A DNA stretch of 29,560 bases from JASHSH01 sp036490215 (lineage in GTDB: Bacteria > Pseudomonadota > Alphaproteobacteria > Rhodospirillales > Magnetospirillaceae). This document shows, one piece after another, positions 1 to 8,636 of the stretch (position 1 is the first letter of the stretch; the number at the start of each line of letters is the position of its first letter). The notes beneath the pieces are model-generated. The model was not told the DNA's origin. It did not search any database and was given only the letters and a program-made list of their open reading frames with translations. The DNA is taken from NCBI GenBank assembly GCA_036490215.1, contig DASXEH010000013.1:1-29560 (forward strand), written 5' to 3'. Position numbers and translations under genes: made by a program.

Positions 1-1008
1 CTTAAAGTCCGGATCCTCGACGATGGCGAGCGGCAGTTTGATCGACTGCGGCACGACGTCACCGTTGAGCGCGGCGAGCGCCGTCTTGATCGCGACGGCA
101 ACCTGCGCGGGGCCGGTGCCGGCCGACGAGCATTTCAGGCCGTCCTTTTCGTACTTGGCGCAGAACTTGCGGAAGCCGTTTTCGGTCTCGCCGCCGAACG
201 GCACGAAGGGGTGCTTCGCGTCGATCATCGCCTGCACCACGCCGGTGTCGCCGCCTTGCGCGGTGAAGCCGTCGAAGTGCTTGTGCACGGCGATCGCATC
301 GGCCGTCGCTTTCTGCGCGGTCGGGTCGTCCCACTTGCCGACCACTTCGACCACGTCCCACTTCTTGCCCGACTTATCGAGCGTCTCGTGGATGCCGTCA
401 TGGCGATCGGTATCGACCGAGGTGCCGGCCACGCCGCGGATCTCGAGAATCTTGCCGCCATTCGGCACGTTCTTGATCAGCCAGTTGGCCCACAATACGC
501 CGAGACCTTTTTGATCGACGTTGACGTTGATCGAGTCCTTGGTGTCGAGAATGTTGTCGAACGCGACCAGGATCACGCCGGCCGCCTTGGCGCGCTTGAT
601 CACCGGGCCGAAGGCCTTCGGATTCTGCGCGTCGACGACGATCGCGTCGTAACCTGAATCGATGAAGTTGTTGATGGCGGCGATCTGCGCGGCCACGTCT
701 TCACCGGTCGAGACGACCTTGAACTCTTTTATCTGCGCCTTGACTTCCGGCGTTTCGGCATAGGCCTTCGCCGTCTTGATCATCTGGATACGCCAGGTGT
801 TGGCGATAAAGCCGTTGGCCAACGCGATGCGATACGGCCCTTTCTTCTTCTTGAACTGGAAGAACTGTGTGTCCTGCGCCCATGGCACAAAGCACTTCGG
901 ATCCGAACCCGGACCTTTGACCATTTCCGGCCCCGCAGCGCCCGCTGCCGAGGCGCTGAACGCCGCGACGACCAAGGCCAGAACCGATGCTTTCAAAATC
1001 CTACGCAT
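1..1008 (-). CDS. Sugar-type ABC transporter substrate-binding protein, 3' end cut by window edge
   Basis: This is a periplasmic binding protein of the ribose/LacI-like fold (Peripla_BP_4 type). It would deliver a sugar or related small solute to an ABC importer. 336 codons are visible and the C-terminus lies beyond base 1. The start ATG (1008-1006) is preceded by a strong Shine-Dalgarno AGGGAGGA about 8 nt upstream. Residues 1-25 are a Sec signal peptide ending near AGAAG. Family traits seen are an early IALANGFIANTWRIQM strand-helix, then GYDAIVVDAQNP, GVILVAFDN, the EIRGVAGTSVDTDRHDG hinge-region segment, and GGDTGVVQAMIDA. Two cysteines in the mature part (near KCFVPW and LKCSSAG) could form a disulfide. 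The ATPase and permease genes are not in the window and are expected beyond its left edge. The substrate cannot be read from sequence. The family call is firm. Confidence 0.85.
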   Translation of the reverse strand, partial: MRRILKASVLALVVAAFSASAAGAAGPEMVKGPGSDPKCFVPWAQDTQFFQFKKKKGPYRIALANGFIANTWRIQMIKTAKAYAETPEVKAQIKEFKVVSTGEDVAAQIAAINNFIDSGYDAIVVDAQNPKAFGPVIKRAKAAGVILVAFDNILDTKDSINVNVDQKGLGVLWANWLIKNVPNGGKILEIRGVAGTSVDTDRHDGIHETLDKSGKKWDVVEVVGKWDDPTAQKATADAIAVHKHFDGFTAQGGDTGVVQAMIDAKHPFVPFGGETENGFRKFCAKYEKDGLKCSSAGTGPAQVAVAIKTALAALNGDVVPQSIKLPLAIVEDPDFK

Positions 1009-1431
1009 AGTGACGTCCTCCCTTAGGAAAGTTTGTGCAGCCCTGCTTTTGAGACTGAAGCCCAAGGTGCGGTTATCGATCCGCTTCTATGGAAACTTGA
1101 GGTTGGGCGACTGACGTCGTTGTTAAACGTTTTCGGTCTTTCGTCAGGCCCAAGCCGAATCGGGAGCCGCCCGATCGTCCTGTCGTGTCCACCCCTGGCT
1201 GTTTGGTTAACCCGTGAGGATTAGTTTTATTAGCGAGCGATCATTTCGCGCGCGCCGCAAGGATGGCGGCGACAGTGTCGCCAAGTCAATTACAAACCCG
1301 GTGACGCGGTTCCATTTTCGTTGCCGCGCTGCGATAGCACATCCACGCATGATTGGATTCCCTCTAAAGCATGGTAGCGTGGCCAAGCTCAGGGTAAATT
1401 TATGCACGCGACACGGATAACAGGGGGTGCG
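1009..1431. other. Divergent intergenic region, 423 bp, no gene seen
   Basis: This stretch separates the binding-protein gene (minus) from the orphan gene (plus), so it should hold both promoters. I see no convincing short gene. The clearest structure is a perfect 15-bp palindrome, GGCGACAGTGTCGCC, at 1268-1282. It has a single central base, so it suits a dimeric repressor or activator site better than an RNA hairpin. The Shine-Dalgarno of the minus-strand gene sits at about 1015-1024. No unambiguous -35/-10 pair could be chosen. Confidence 0.5.
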
Positions 1432-2079
1432 ATGACGACGGAACGGTTTCCCGAAGCGGTGCTCCTGCATCGCGGTGACGGAACCGGTTTCGGATTCTTC
1501 TTCAAGAGCGAGGCCGATTTTCAACGCGCCATCGACAGCTTCTCGAAGCCCATCCTGAAATCCTTCCAGGGCCCGCCGATTCCCAACCAGCCCGATCCGC
1601 AAGATCACTTGCGCACCGCGACCGCAACGCTGATCGGCCAGGCTTTCGATCGCGCGGTGCCAGGCGGCGCCGGACCCGAAGCGGTATCATGGGCCGTGGC
1701 CGCTTGTGTGCGCACCACCTACGCGGTGATCGTGCCGACGGTCGTGGTGATCGAACGGCGCGACACCAAACTCGCCGTGCGGGCGGGCGAGGAGTATCTC
1801 AAGCATCCGGGCTTCCCGATGGCTGTTGTGGTGCATGCCGGACCGCATGGCGGCACCGCACATTTCTATGCGGATGGCGAAGCCTATCGCCGCGCGGCCG
1901 AGCGCGATCCCGACACGCGCATCTGGCTGCCACAGATCGTATACCGCCTTTACGAGCGCACGCCGTCGGTGGTCGCCGGCAAGCCGGTCCGCGACCTGCC
2001 CTCAGGCAAGACCAATGTGGAATTCAGCGCCTTCGCGTTCGGCCGCGAGGCGCCGCTGATCGAGCGCGCGCACAACTGA
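1432..2079 (+). CDS. Hypothetical protein, cytoplasmic
   Basis: I do not recognise this 215-residue protein. It starts MTTERFPEAVLLHRGDG and has neither a signal peptide nor membrane segments. The middle contains a hydrophobic strand pair (AVIVPTVVVIERRDTKLAV) and a glycine/histidine stretch (AVVVHAGPHGGTAHFYADG). The C-terminal third contains IWLPQIVYRLYERTPSV. I chose the ATG at 1432 because AGGGGGTG lies 4-5 nt upstream. An in-frame ATG at 1402 would add ten residues and has a weaker AGGG site. The gene stands alone: the neighbour on the left is divergent and the one on the right is convergent. Codon use matches the rest of the window, so it is probably a real, native gene of unknown function. 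Confidence 0.65.
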   Translation: MTTERFPEAVLLHRGDGTGFGFFFKSEADFQRAIDSFSKPILKSFQGPPIPNQPDPQDHLRTATATLIGQAFDRAVPGGAGPEAVSWAVAACVRTTYAVIVPTVVVIERRDTKLAVRAGEEYLKHPGFPMAVVVHAGPHGGTAHFYADGEAYRRAAERDPDTRIWLPQIVYRLYERTPSVVAGKPVRDLPSGKTNVEFSAFAFGREAPLIERAHN

Positions 2080-2130
2080 CGACGCGCGTCATTCACACGC
2101 GCGAGATGATCTGAGGATCGAAGCCGAGGA

Positions 2131-2334
2131 TTAGGCGGTGACGTCGACGACAGTGCCTGTCCCGGGAGTCGAGGTCTGCAGCGCTGGCGCGCCGCCGCCT
2201 GTTCCCGCGCCAGACATGGCCGAGATAATCGCCAATTCCTGCTGCATCATTTGCTCGACTGCTTGCAGTGATGCTTGAACTGTGTTCTGGAACATCGACT
2301 GGGCAGACGAGAGGGACGCACTTGAAACGTCCAT
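2131..2334 (-). CDS. YjfB-like putative motility protein
   Basis: This 67-residue protein resembles the small YjfB family (putative motility protein). Members start with a short polar N-terminus followed by a Gln/Ala/Met-rich amphipathic helix. Here the start is MDVSSASLSSAQSMFQ, then QASLQAVEQMMQQELAIISAM, and a flexible Gly/Thr-rich tail ending TVVDVTA. The start at 2334 is favoured because GGAGG lies about 7 nt upstream. An ATG six codons further up lacks such a site. There is no signal peptide. No flagellar or chemotaxis gene is nearby, so the motility link rests on family resemblance only. It is divergent from uppP, and the roughly 140 bp between them must hold both promoters. Confidence 0.7.
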   Translation of the reverse strand: MDVSSASLSSAQSMFQNTVQASLQAVEQMMQQELAIISAMSGAGTGGGAPALQTSTPGTGTVVDVTA

Positions 2335-2472
2335 TCTGGCCTCCACGTGCAATGCGAGTTCTATATGGATTGCCTCATGAAAACAAGGGGTTTGTGATCA
2401 TTTTCAGCCTCCTTTGCGGCCCCCAGGCGCATCGGCTAGGTTGGCGGTTCCAATTCCCACCGGAAGGGTTCC

Positions 2473-3321
2473 ATGTCCGTCGCCGCCGTCCTGATTATTG
2501 CGATTCTTCAAGGGATTACTGAACTCTTTCCGATCAGCAGCTTGGGCCACGCCGTGGTTTTGCCAGCCCTGTTCGGTCTGGCGATCAATCAGAGCGATCC
2601 CTCCTTTCTGCCCTTTTTGGTCGTTCTTCATCTGGGAACGGCCGTCGCCCTGTTGATTTATTTCAGGAAGGACTGGATCGGCATTTTCCGCGGCATCTTC
2701 CTGACCCGCGGGCTGGATTGGCGCGACCGCATCCGGCCGATCGAGTTGATCGTGATCGCCACGATCCCGGCCGTAGTGATCGGTAAGGTCCTCGAGCATC
2801 CGTTGCGTGATCTCTTCGGCAAGCCGCTGATCGCAGCGGCCTTCCTGGCGGTAAACGGTTTGCTCCTATTCGTCGGCGAGCGTATCCGCCGTAGCCGCGC
2901 TGCCGAAGGTGAAGGCAAAACCGAAGCGACGGCACTCACGCGCAAAGGCGCGCTCGCCATCGGCTTCTGGCAATGCCTGGCCTTCATTCCCGGCCTGTCG
3001 CGCTCGGGCGCGACCTTGGTCGGCGGCTTATTGGCGGGCTTAACCCACGAAGCGGCGGCCCATTTCTCGTTTCTGATCGCGACGCCGGTCATTCTTGGCG
3101 CCGGCGTCTTGGAAGTGCCGAAACTGATGCATCAAAGCGTATCGGGCGGCACCGCCGCGCTGTCGGTGATGGGCGGAATCGTGGCGGGAATCGTGGCGTA
3201 TCTGAGTACCGCTTTTCTGATGCGTTACTTTAGAAGCCACGAATTTAAGGCACTCGATCCTTTTGCCTGGTATTGCGCCCTTGGCGGGCTCGCGGCCTTC
3301 GTGATTCTGGGGCTTCGCTGA
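2473..3321 (+). CDS. uppP: Undecaprenyl-diphosphatase (BacA/UppP)
   Basis: This integral membrane enzyme dephosphorylates undecaprenyl diphosphate, recycling the lipid carrier for peptidoglycan and other envelope polymers. It can also give bacitracin resistance. The 282-residue length matches the family. Both signatures are visible: the N-terminal QGITELFPISSLGHAV (residues 13-28, catalytic Glu17 and His26) and PGLSRSGATL around residues 173-182 with the phosphate-binding Arg177. About seven to eight hydrophobic segments follow the usual reentrant topology. Where most members have FLP and STGH, this one has LFP and SLGH, which are minor variants. The start ATG is preceded by GGAAGGG. It is a single gene, with no partner next to it. 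Confidence 0.96.
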   Translation: MSVAAVLIIAILQGITELFPISSLGHAVVLPALFGLAINQSDPSFLPFLVVLHLGTAVALLIYFRKDWIGIFRGIFLTRGLDWRDRIRPIELIVIATIPAVVIGKVLEHPLRDLFGKPLIAAAFLAVNGLLLFVGERIRRSRAAEGEGKTEATALTRKGALAIGFWQCLAFIPGLSRSGATLVGGLLAGLTHEAAAHFSFLIATPVILGAGVLEVPKLMHQSVSGGTAALSVMGGIVAGIVAYLSTAFLMRYFRSHEFKALDPFAWYCALGGLAAFVILGLR

Positions 3322-3532
3322 GCCGCAAATTGTGGCAGTGACCGCATCCGAAAGTGATGTGCGACTCGCTGCATGAGTCGATGATCGGAACTGCGAGTCA
3401 AAATAAGGAAATTAGGGTCGAGAATCGACAAAGAGCATTGACCTTTTGCCTGATTCTGCCGCATTCTCCCGCCACCCAAAAACCCGGCGATTCCCGCCGA
3501 TTTATTAGTTCACTTTAGGGGGTACCCTACCT

Positions 3533-3727
3533 ATGAAGAGCATGCGAGTTGCCTTGCTGGCCACTGTTCTTGCCGCCTTTGCCGCCGGCACGGCCGTTGC
3601 TGCTGACGCCCCGGCCGCTTCCGACACGATGAAGGCGAAGCCCGCCAAGAAGAAGATGAAGAAGTCCGCTAAGAAGGCGAAGAAGACCAAGAAGATGAAG
3701 AAGGCCGCTGCTCCCGCAGCGAAGTAA
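3533..3727 (+). CDS. Small exported lysine-rich protein
   Basis: This 64-residue protein has a clear Sec signal peptide (MKSMRVALLATVLAAFAAG, cleavage after about residue 24, AVAA). The mature part is only about 40 residues, roughly 16 of them lysine, in KK/KKK/KM blocks spaced by Ala and Met, ending AAAPAAK. It has no cysteine or aromatic residue. Such a chain should be highly positively charged and probably disordered. Binding to an anionic envelope polymer, lipopolysaccharide or nucleic acid is possible but inferred. AGGGGGT lies about 10 nt before the ATG. A TTGACC box at 3438-3443 could be part of its promoter. Two hairpins follow, the second a good intrinsic terminator, so it is probably a single-gene transcript. 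I do not recognise a named family. Confidence 0.75.
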   Translation: MKSMRVALLATVLAAFAAGTAVAADAPAASDTMKAKPAKKKMKKSAKKAKKTKKMKKAAAPAAK

Positions 3728-3750
3728 TTCTTCGGGCCTTTACTTAAGGT

Positions 3751-3772
3751 GCGGCGGCCTTCGGGCCGCCGC
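3751..3772 (+). terminator. GC-rich UUCG hairpin after the lysine-rich gene
   Basis: This is a perfect 9-bp stem (GCGGCGGCC / GGCCGCCGC) capped by the very stable TTCG tetraloop. No T-run follows directly. It probably acts as an mRNA 3' stability element, or with the next hairpin as a double terminator. Confidence 0.7.
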
Positions 3773-3805
3773 TCACTCCCAAGATTCGATTTCTGATTCT
3801 ATCCG

Positions 3806-3828
3806 ATCCCGCTTGGCGGGATTTTTTT
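3806..3828 (+). terminator. Intrinsic terminator
   Basis: A 7-bp stem, ATCCCGC / GCGGGAT, with a TTG loop is followed at once by seven T. This is a classic Rho-independent terminator for the plus-strand lysine-rich gene. It lies just past the 3' end of the convergent HIG1 gene. Confidence 0.85.
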
Positions 3829-3864
3829 ATGCCTTCACCGCGGCGCGTTGCAGTCCGAAGCGCG

Positions 3865-4080
3865 CTACTGATGGTTGGGCGAATGCAGCCAGTGCAGCAG
3901 CAGGATCAACCCCAATAGCAGAACCGCCACCGCCTGCGTGCCGACACGCAGGTTGAGCATGAAGGTCATCCAGCGGTCATTTCGCTCGCCGCCGCGCGCG
4001 AAGATGAACACGCCGACCGCCAGCACCCCCACCACCGCGATGAGCGCGATGACCAGCAAAATCCAGAGAACATGTTCCAT
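3865..4080 (-). CDS. HIG1-type twin-transmembrane protein
   Basis: This 71-residue inner-membrane protein has the layout of the bacterial HIG1/twin-transmembrane family. A first helix (about residues 4-26, ILLVIALIAVVGVLAVGVFI) leads into the short loop FARGGERNDRWM, then LNLRVGTQAVAVLLL and a second helix ending LLHWLHSPNHQ. The loop GG...(L)RVGxQ pattern is the family hallmark. Related eukaryotic proteins associate with respiratory supercomplexes, but the bacterial role is not established. The ATG at 4080 begins at the natural start of helix 1. An upstream in-frame ATG at 4158 would add a Cys/Arg-rich stretch unlike the family, so I rejected it. It is convergent with the lysine-rich gene and divergent from livH. 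Confidence 0.8.
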   Translation of the reverse strand: MEHVLWILLVIALIAVVGVLAVGVFIFARGGERNDRWMTFMLNLRVGTQAVAVLLLGLILLLHWLHSPNHQ

Positions 4081-4153
4081 GAGACGCCTGTGAGGCAGTG
4101 ACCGGCAGTCAAGCCGTCGGCAGCAACAGCAATAGACCACAGGCGTAACGCAT

Positions 4154-4166
4154 TTCAATGATTGAA
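4154..4166. promoter_or_regulatory. 13-bp palindrome upstream of livH
   Basis: TTCAATGATTGAA is a perfect inverted repeat with a one-base centre, lying between the divergent HIG1 gene and livH, about 146 bp before the livH start. A TTGACT box, possibly a -35 element, begins about 15 bp downstream. It may be an operator for a dimeric regulator. This is a sequence-symmetry observation only. Confidence 0.35.
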
Positions 4167-4311
4167 AGCTTTGATCACGCTTGACTCACAAGCGCCATCT
4201 AGTACGGTCGATTCAACAGGGCGACGCTGTGCGTCGTAGGGGTTAAAGCGGCTCTAGGGGGAGCACTTTGCAGCCTGCAGTGTCAGCGCCGACTTCGGTC
4301 GCGGCCTAGAT

Positions 4312-5223
4312 ATGTATTTTCTGCAGCAGCTCGTGAACGGCGTCACGCTCGGCGCGATCTATGCCTTGATCGCCATCGGTTACACGATGGTCTACGGCAT
4401 CATCGGCATGATCAATTTCGCCCATGGCGACATCTACATGATCGGCGCCTTCATCTCGCTGATCGCCTTCCTCTTCCTGACATCGATCGGCATCGGTTAC
4501 GTCCCGCTGGCGCTTGTTCTGGTGCTGATCCTGGCGATGGCCTTCACCGCCGCGTATGGCTGGGCGGTCGAGCGCGTTGCCTATCGGCCGCTGCGCGGTT
4601 CGACCCGGCTGGCGCCGCTGATCTCGGCGATCGGCATGTCGATCGTGCTCCAGAATTATGTGCAGCTCGCCCAAGGCGCGCGCGAGAAGCCGCTGCAGCC
4701 GCTCGTGCATGGCGGCATTCATATCGGCTCCGTCAGCGACTTCCAGGTCACCATCGGCACGATGCAGATGATCATCGTGGTCGTCACCTTTGCGCTGATG
4801 GCCGGCTTCACCTGGCTGATCGCCAAGACGCCGCTGGGCCGCTCGCAGCGCGCCACCGAACAGGACATGGGCATGGCCGCACTGCTCGGCGTCCATGTCG
4901 ACCGCGTGATCTCGATGACCTTCGTCATGGGCGCGGCGCTGGCCGCCGTGGCCGGTCTGATGGTGATGCTCTATTACGGGGTGATCGACTTCTACATCGG
5001 CTTCCTGGCCGGCGTGAAAGCCTTCACCGCCGCCGTGCTCGGCGGCATCGGCTCGCTGCCCGGCGCGATGCTGGGCGGCTTGCTGATCGGCCTGATCGAA
5101 GCCTTCTGGTCGGGTTATTTCAGCATCGAATATAAAGACGTCGCCACCTTCGCCATCCTGGTCATCGTTCTGATCTTCCGTCCGACCGGACTCCTGGGCC
5201 GCCCCGAGATCGAGAAAGTCTGA
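4312..5223 (+). CDS. livH: Branched-chain amino acid ABC transporter permease LivH
   Basis: This is one of the two inner-membrane permeases of a HAAT-family importer for Leu/Ile/Val or related amino acids and amides. At 303 residues it is close to the family norm. The N-terminus (QQLVNGVTLGAIYALIAIG, then MVYGIIGMINFAHGDIYM) is highly characteristic. The cytoplasmic coupling loop that contacts the ATPases is visible as GRSQRATEQDMGMAALLGV. The C-terminus has AFTAAVLGGIGSLPGAMLGG and ends in the usual RPTGLLGRPEIEKV. About eight hydrophobic segments are present. It is the first gene of an operon with livM (2 bp gap), livG, livF and a DUF6867 gene. Family and subunit are certain. The transported substrate is only presumed. 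Confidence 0.97.
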   Translation: MYFLQQLVNGVTLGAIYALIAIGYTMVYGIIGMINFAHGDIYMIGAFISLIAFLFLTSIGIGYVPLALVLVLILAMAFTAAYGWAVERVAYRPLRGSTRLAPLISAIGMSIVLQNYVQLAQGAREKPLQPLVHGGIHIGSVSDFQVTIGTMQMIIVVVTFALMAGFTWLIAKTPLGRSQRATEQDMGMAALLGVHVDRVISMTFVMGAALAAVAGLMVMLYYGVIDFYIGFLAGVKAFTAAVLGGIGSLPGAMLGGLLIGLIEAFWSGYFSIEYKDVATFAILVIVLIFRPTGLLGRPEIEKV

Positions 5224-5225
5224 TC

Positions 5226-6574
5226 ATGGCGGCCGAAGGTTCCAAAAACCCCGCCCCTTCTTCGGCCCGTCTCTCGCCAGAGCATCTTTCCGCCGCCTTC
5301 AAGGACTCGCTTGCCGCCGGCATCGTCGCGGCGCTGCTGGCGATCCCGCTGCTCGGCTTCCATATGATCGACCGGTCGCAGGGCCCGCTGCTCACCTATC
5401 GTATGCAATGGGTGCTCTATGCGGGCGGGGCGGTCTTCGCCGGACGCTTCCTGCTGACGCTCGCCGGCGGCGCGCTCGGTCGTTATCTCTCGGACCGGCC
5501 GAAGACACCGAAGCTGGTCGACAAGCCCAGCCCCACGCGCAAGATCTTCGGCTGGATCGTTGCCGTGTTCGCGATCGTGCTGCCCTTCCTGCCCTTTTCC
5601 GATCGCAACCTGGTCGACAAGGCGACCCTGGTCCTCATCTACGTGATGCTCGGCTGGGGCCTCAACGTGGTGGTCGGCCTCGCCGGCCTGCTCGATCTCG
5701 GTTACGTCGCCTTTTATGCCGTGGGCGCCTACTCCTACGCGCTGCTCTCGCTGCATTTCGGCCTGACCTTCTGGGTCTGCCTACCGCTTGCGGGTCTGTT
5801 CGCCGGCACCGTCGGCATGATGCTCGGCTTCCCGGTGCTGCGCTTGCGCGGCGATTATCTCGCCATCGTCACGCTCGGCTTCGGCGAAATCGTCCGCGTG
5901 GTGCTGCTGAATTGGCAGTCGCTGACCGGCGGACCGAATGGCATCGTCGACATTCATCGTCCGAGCTTCTTCGGCCTGCCCTTCACGCCCAATCCGCCTG
6001 AAGGTCATCAGAGCTTCGCCACCTTCTTCGGGCTCGACTACACGCCCGATCACCGCATCATCTTCCAGTACTATCTGATCTTCGCGCTGGCGATGATCAC
6101 CAACCTGTTCACGCTGCGCATCCGCCGCCTGCCGATCGGCCGCGCCTGGGAAGCGTTGCGTGAGGACGAAACCGCCTGCCGCAGCCTCGGCCTCAACCCG
6201 ACCAATATCAAACTCTCGGCCTTTGCGATCGGCGCGATGTTCGGCGGCTTCGCCGGCTCATTCTTCGCCACGCGCCAGGGCTTCATCAGCCCGGAAAGCT
6301 TCAACTTCCTCGAGTCTGCGATGATCCTCGCGATCGTCGTGCTGGGCGGCATGGGCAGCCAGATCGGCATCATCCTCGCCGCCGTAATCCTGGTCGGCCT
6401 GCCCGAGTGGTTCCGCGACCTACAGCTCTACCGCATGCTCGCCTTCGGTGGCGCGATGGTGCTGATCATGTTGTGGCGTCCGCGCGGTTTGCTGTCGAGC
6501 CGCGAACCGACCATTCGCCTGACCGCGCCTGGCAGCGGCGGCAAACCCTTGAAACCGGCTACGGAGCCTGCTGA

Positions 6575-6578
<4 letters not shown>
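5226..6578 (+). CDS. livM: Branched-chain amino acid ABC transporter permease LivM
   Basis: This is the second membrane subunit of the Liv importer and pairs with LivH. The 450 residues include an N-terminal extension of about 130 residues. It begins with a polar Ser/Pro-rich stretch, followed by extra helices (about 28-50 and 60-80) and a third hydrophobic segment before the conserved core; longer LivM proteins commonly have this. Core signatures are NVVVGLAGLLDLGYVAFYAV, PVLRLRGDYLAIVTLGFGEI and NWQSLTGGPNGI. The ATPase-coupling loop is GRAWEALREDETACRSLGLN, followed by FAIGAMFGGFAGS and VVLGGMGSQIG. The last 25 residues are a polar tail after the RPRGLLSSREP motif. Its stop overlaps the livG start by 4 bp (ATGA), so translation is coupled. 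Confidence 0.96.
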
Positions 6579-7425
<847 letters not shown>

Positions 7426-7426
<1 letters not shown>

Positions 7427-8166
7427 TGCTGACGATTCGCGATCTCGAATCCGGCTACGGGCGCATTCAGGCGCTGCGCGGCATCAATATCGACGTCAAG
7501 GAAGGCGAGATCGTCACTTTGATCGGCGCCAATGGCGCGGGCAAGACGACGCTGCTGATGACCCTGTGCGGCAAGCCGCGCGCGACCAAGGGCAGCATTA
7601 AGTTCGAAGGCGAAGAGCTGACCAAGCTGCCGACCTTCCAGATCGTGCGCCGCGGCATCGCCCATTCGCCCGAGGGCCGGCGCATCTTCCCGCGCATGAC
7701 GGTCTACGAGAACCTGCATATGGGCGCGGTGTCGGCCGACAACTCCTATTTCGACCAGGATCTCGAACGCGTCCTGACACTCTTCCCGCTGCTCAAGGAG
7801 CGCCTGACCCAACGCGGCGGCACGCTCTCGGGCGGCGAGCAACAGATGCTGGCGATCGGCCGCGCACTGATGAGCCGGCCACGTCTGTTGTTGCTCGACG
7901 AGCCGTCGCTCGGCCTTGCGCCCCTGATCGTGCGGCAGATCTTCCAGATCATCGAGGAGATCAACCGCGAGCAAAAGGTGACCGTGTTCCTCGTCGAGCA
8001 GAACGCCTTCCATGCGCTCAAGCTCGCCCATCGCGGCTATGTGATGGTTCATGGCACGATCATGAAGAGCGGCACCGGCAAGGAGCTGCTGGCCGATCCC
8101 GATGTGCGCGCGGCCTATCTCGAAGGCGGTGGCGATCATGTGCCTGTGCCGGAGATGAAGACATGA
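7426..8166 (+). CDS. livF: Branched-chain amino acid ABC transporter ATPase LivF
   Basis: This is the second ATPase of the Liv importer and forms a heterodimer with LivG. Walker A is GANGAGKTTL (about residues 33-42). The Q-loop segment is the LivF-typical GIAHSPEGRRIFPRMTVYEN. The signature is LSGGEQQMLAIGRAL, Walker B is LLLLDEPSLGLAP, and the H-loop lies in VFLVEQNAFHAL. At 246 residues it has the usual length. Its start shares one base with the livG stop, and its stop overlaps the DUF6867 gene by 4 bp. All catalytic motifs are intact. Confidence 0.97.
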
Positions 8167-8513
8167 GCGGCTGGGAATCGGTCTTCGGCACCGAATGGGC
8201 CGTGACGCTCGCGATCACGGTCATCTTCATGGGCGGCTGCGCTTTTACCACCGGTCAGGCGATCGCCTCGACCTGGCGCCCGTCTTGGCATGCGGTCCCT
8301 TACGCATTGCTGTTGGGCTGTGGCGACCGGTTCGTGGTCTATGCGCTGTTCCAGGGCGACCTGTTCCTCTGGAGCGGCTACGTCATCGACACGATCTGGC
8401 TGTTCGCTGTGATCGCGTTCGCCTTCCGCGTCACGCGGGCACGGCAGATGGTCACCCAATACCCATGGCTATACGACCGGGCCGGGTTGCTCAACTGGCG
8501 CGCAAAATCCTGA
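8163..8513 (+). CDS. DUF6867-like small membrane protein at the end of the liv operon
   Basis: This 116-residue membrane protein of unknown function has three hydrophobic segments: about residues 14-34, 46-64 and 73-92. Recognisable conserved patches are FMGGCAFTTGQAIASTWRP, PYALLLGCGDRF and the C-terminal TRARQMVTQYPWLYDRAGLL. This matches the DUF6867 family, which in my recollection accompanies liv operons in Alphaproteobacteria. The start overlaps the livF stop by 4 bp, so it is co-translated with the transporter. That makes an accessory role in assembly, stability or gating of the Liv complex plausible, but this is inference from position. Confidence 0.8.
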   Translation: MSGWESVFGTEWAVTLAITVIFMGGCAFTTGQAIASTWRPSWHAVPYALLLGCGDRFVVYALFQGDLFLWSGYVIDTIWLFAVIAFAFRVTRARQMVTQYPWLYDRAGLLNWRAKS

Positions 8514-8534
8514 TTTAGCAAGGAATACCGCCAG

Positions 8535-8562
8535 TTGCGGCGGCCTGAAGACTTGCTAGTAT
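8535..8562 (+). promoter_or_regulatory. Candidate promoter of the first Liv binding-protein gene
   Basis: TTGCGG (8535-8540) and TAGTAT (8557-8562) are separated by 16 bp, and TGC precedes the -10 box as in extended -10 promoters. A separate promoter would fit the common pattern in which the binding protein is made in excess over the membrane complex. It was found by eye and start-site mapping is absent. Confidence 0.45.
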
Positions 8563-8636
8563 GAACGACTTTTTTCGGGCCTTCGTCATGCCGCCAGGGG
8601 CGGGATGGACGGACGCCCCATTCTGGGGAGAACCAT

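Noticed and set aside
4081..4158. N-terminal extension of the HIG1 protein with a run of four cysteines
   Set aside because: It comes only from using an upstream ATG. The family begins at MEHVLWILL, and the extension has no counterpart.
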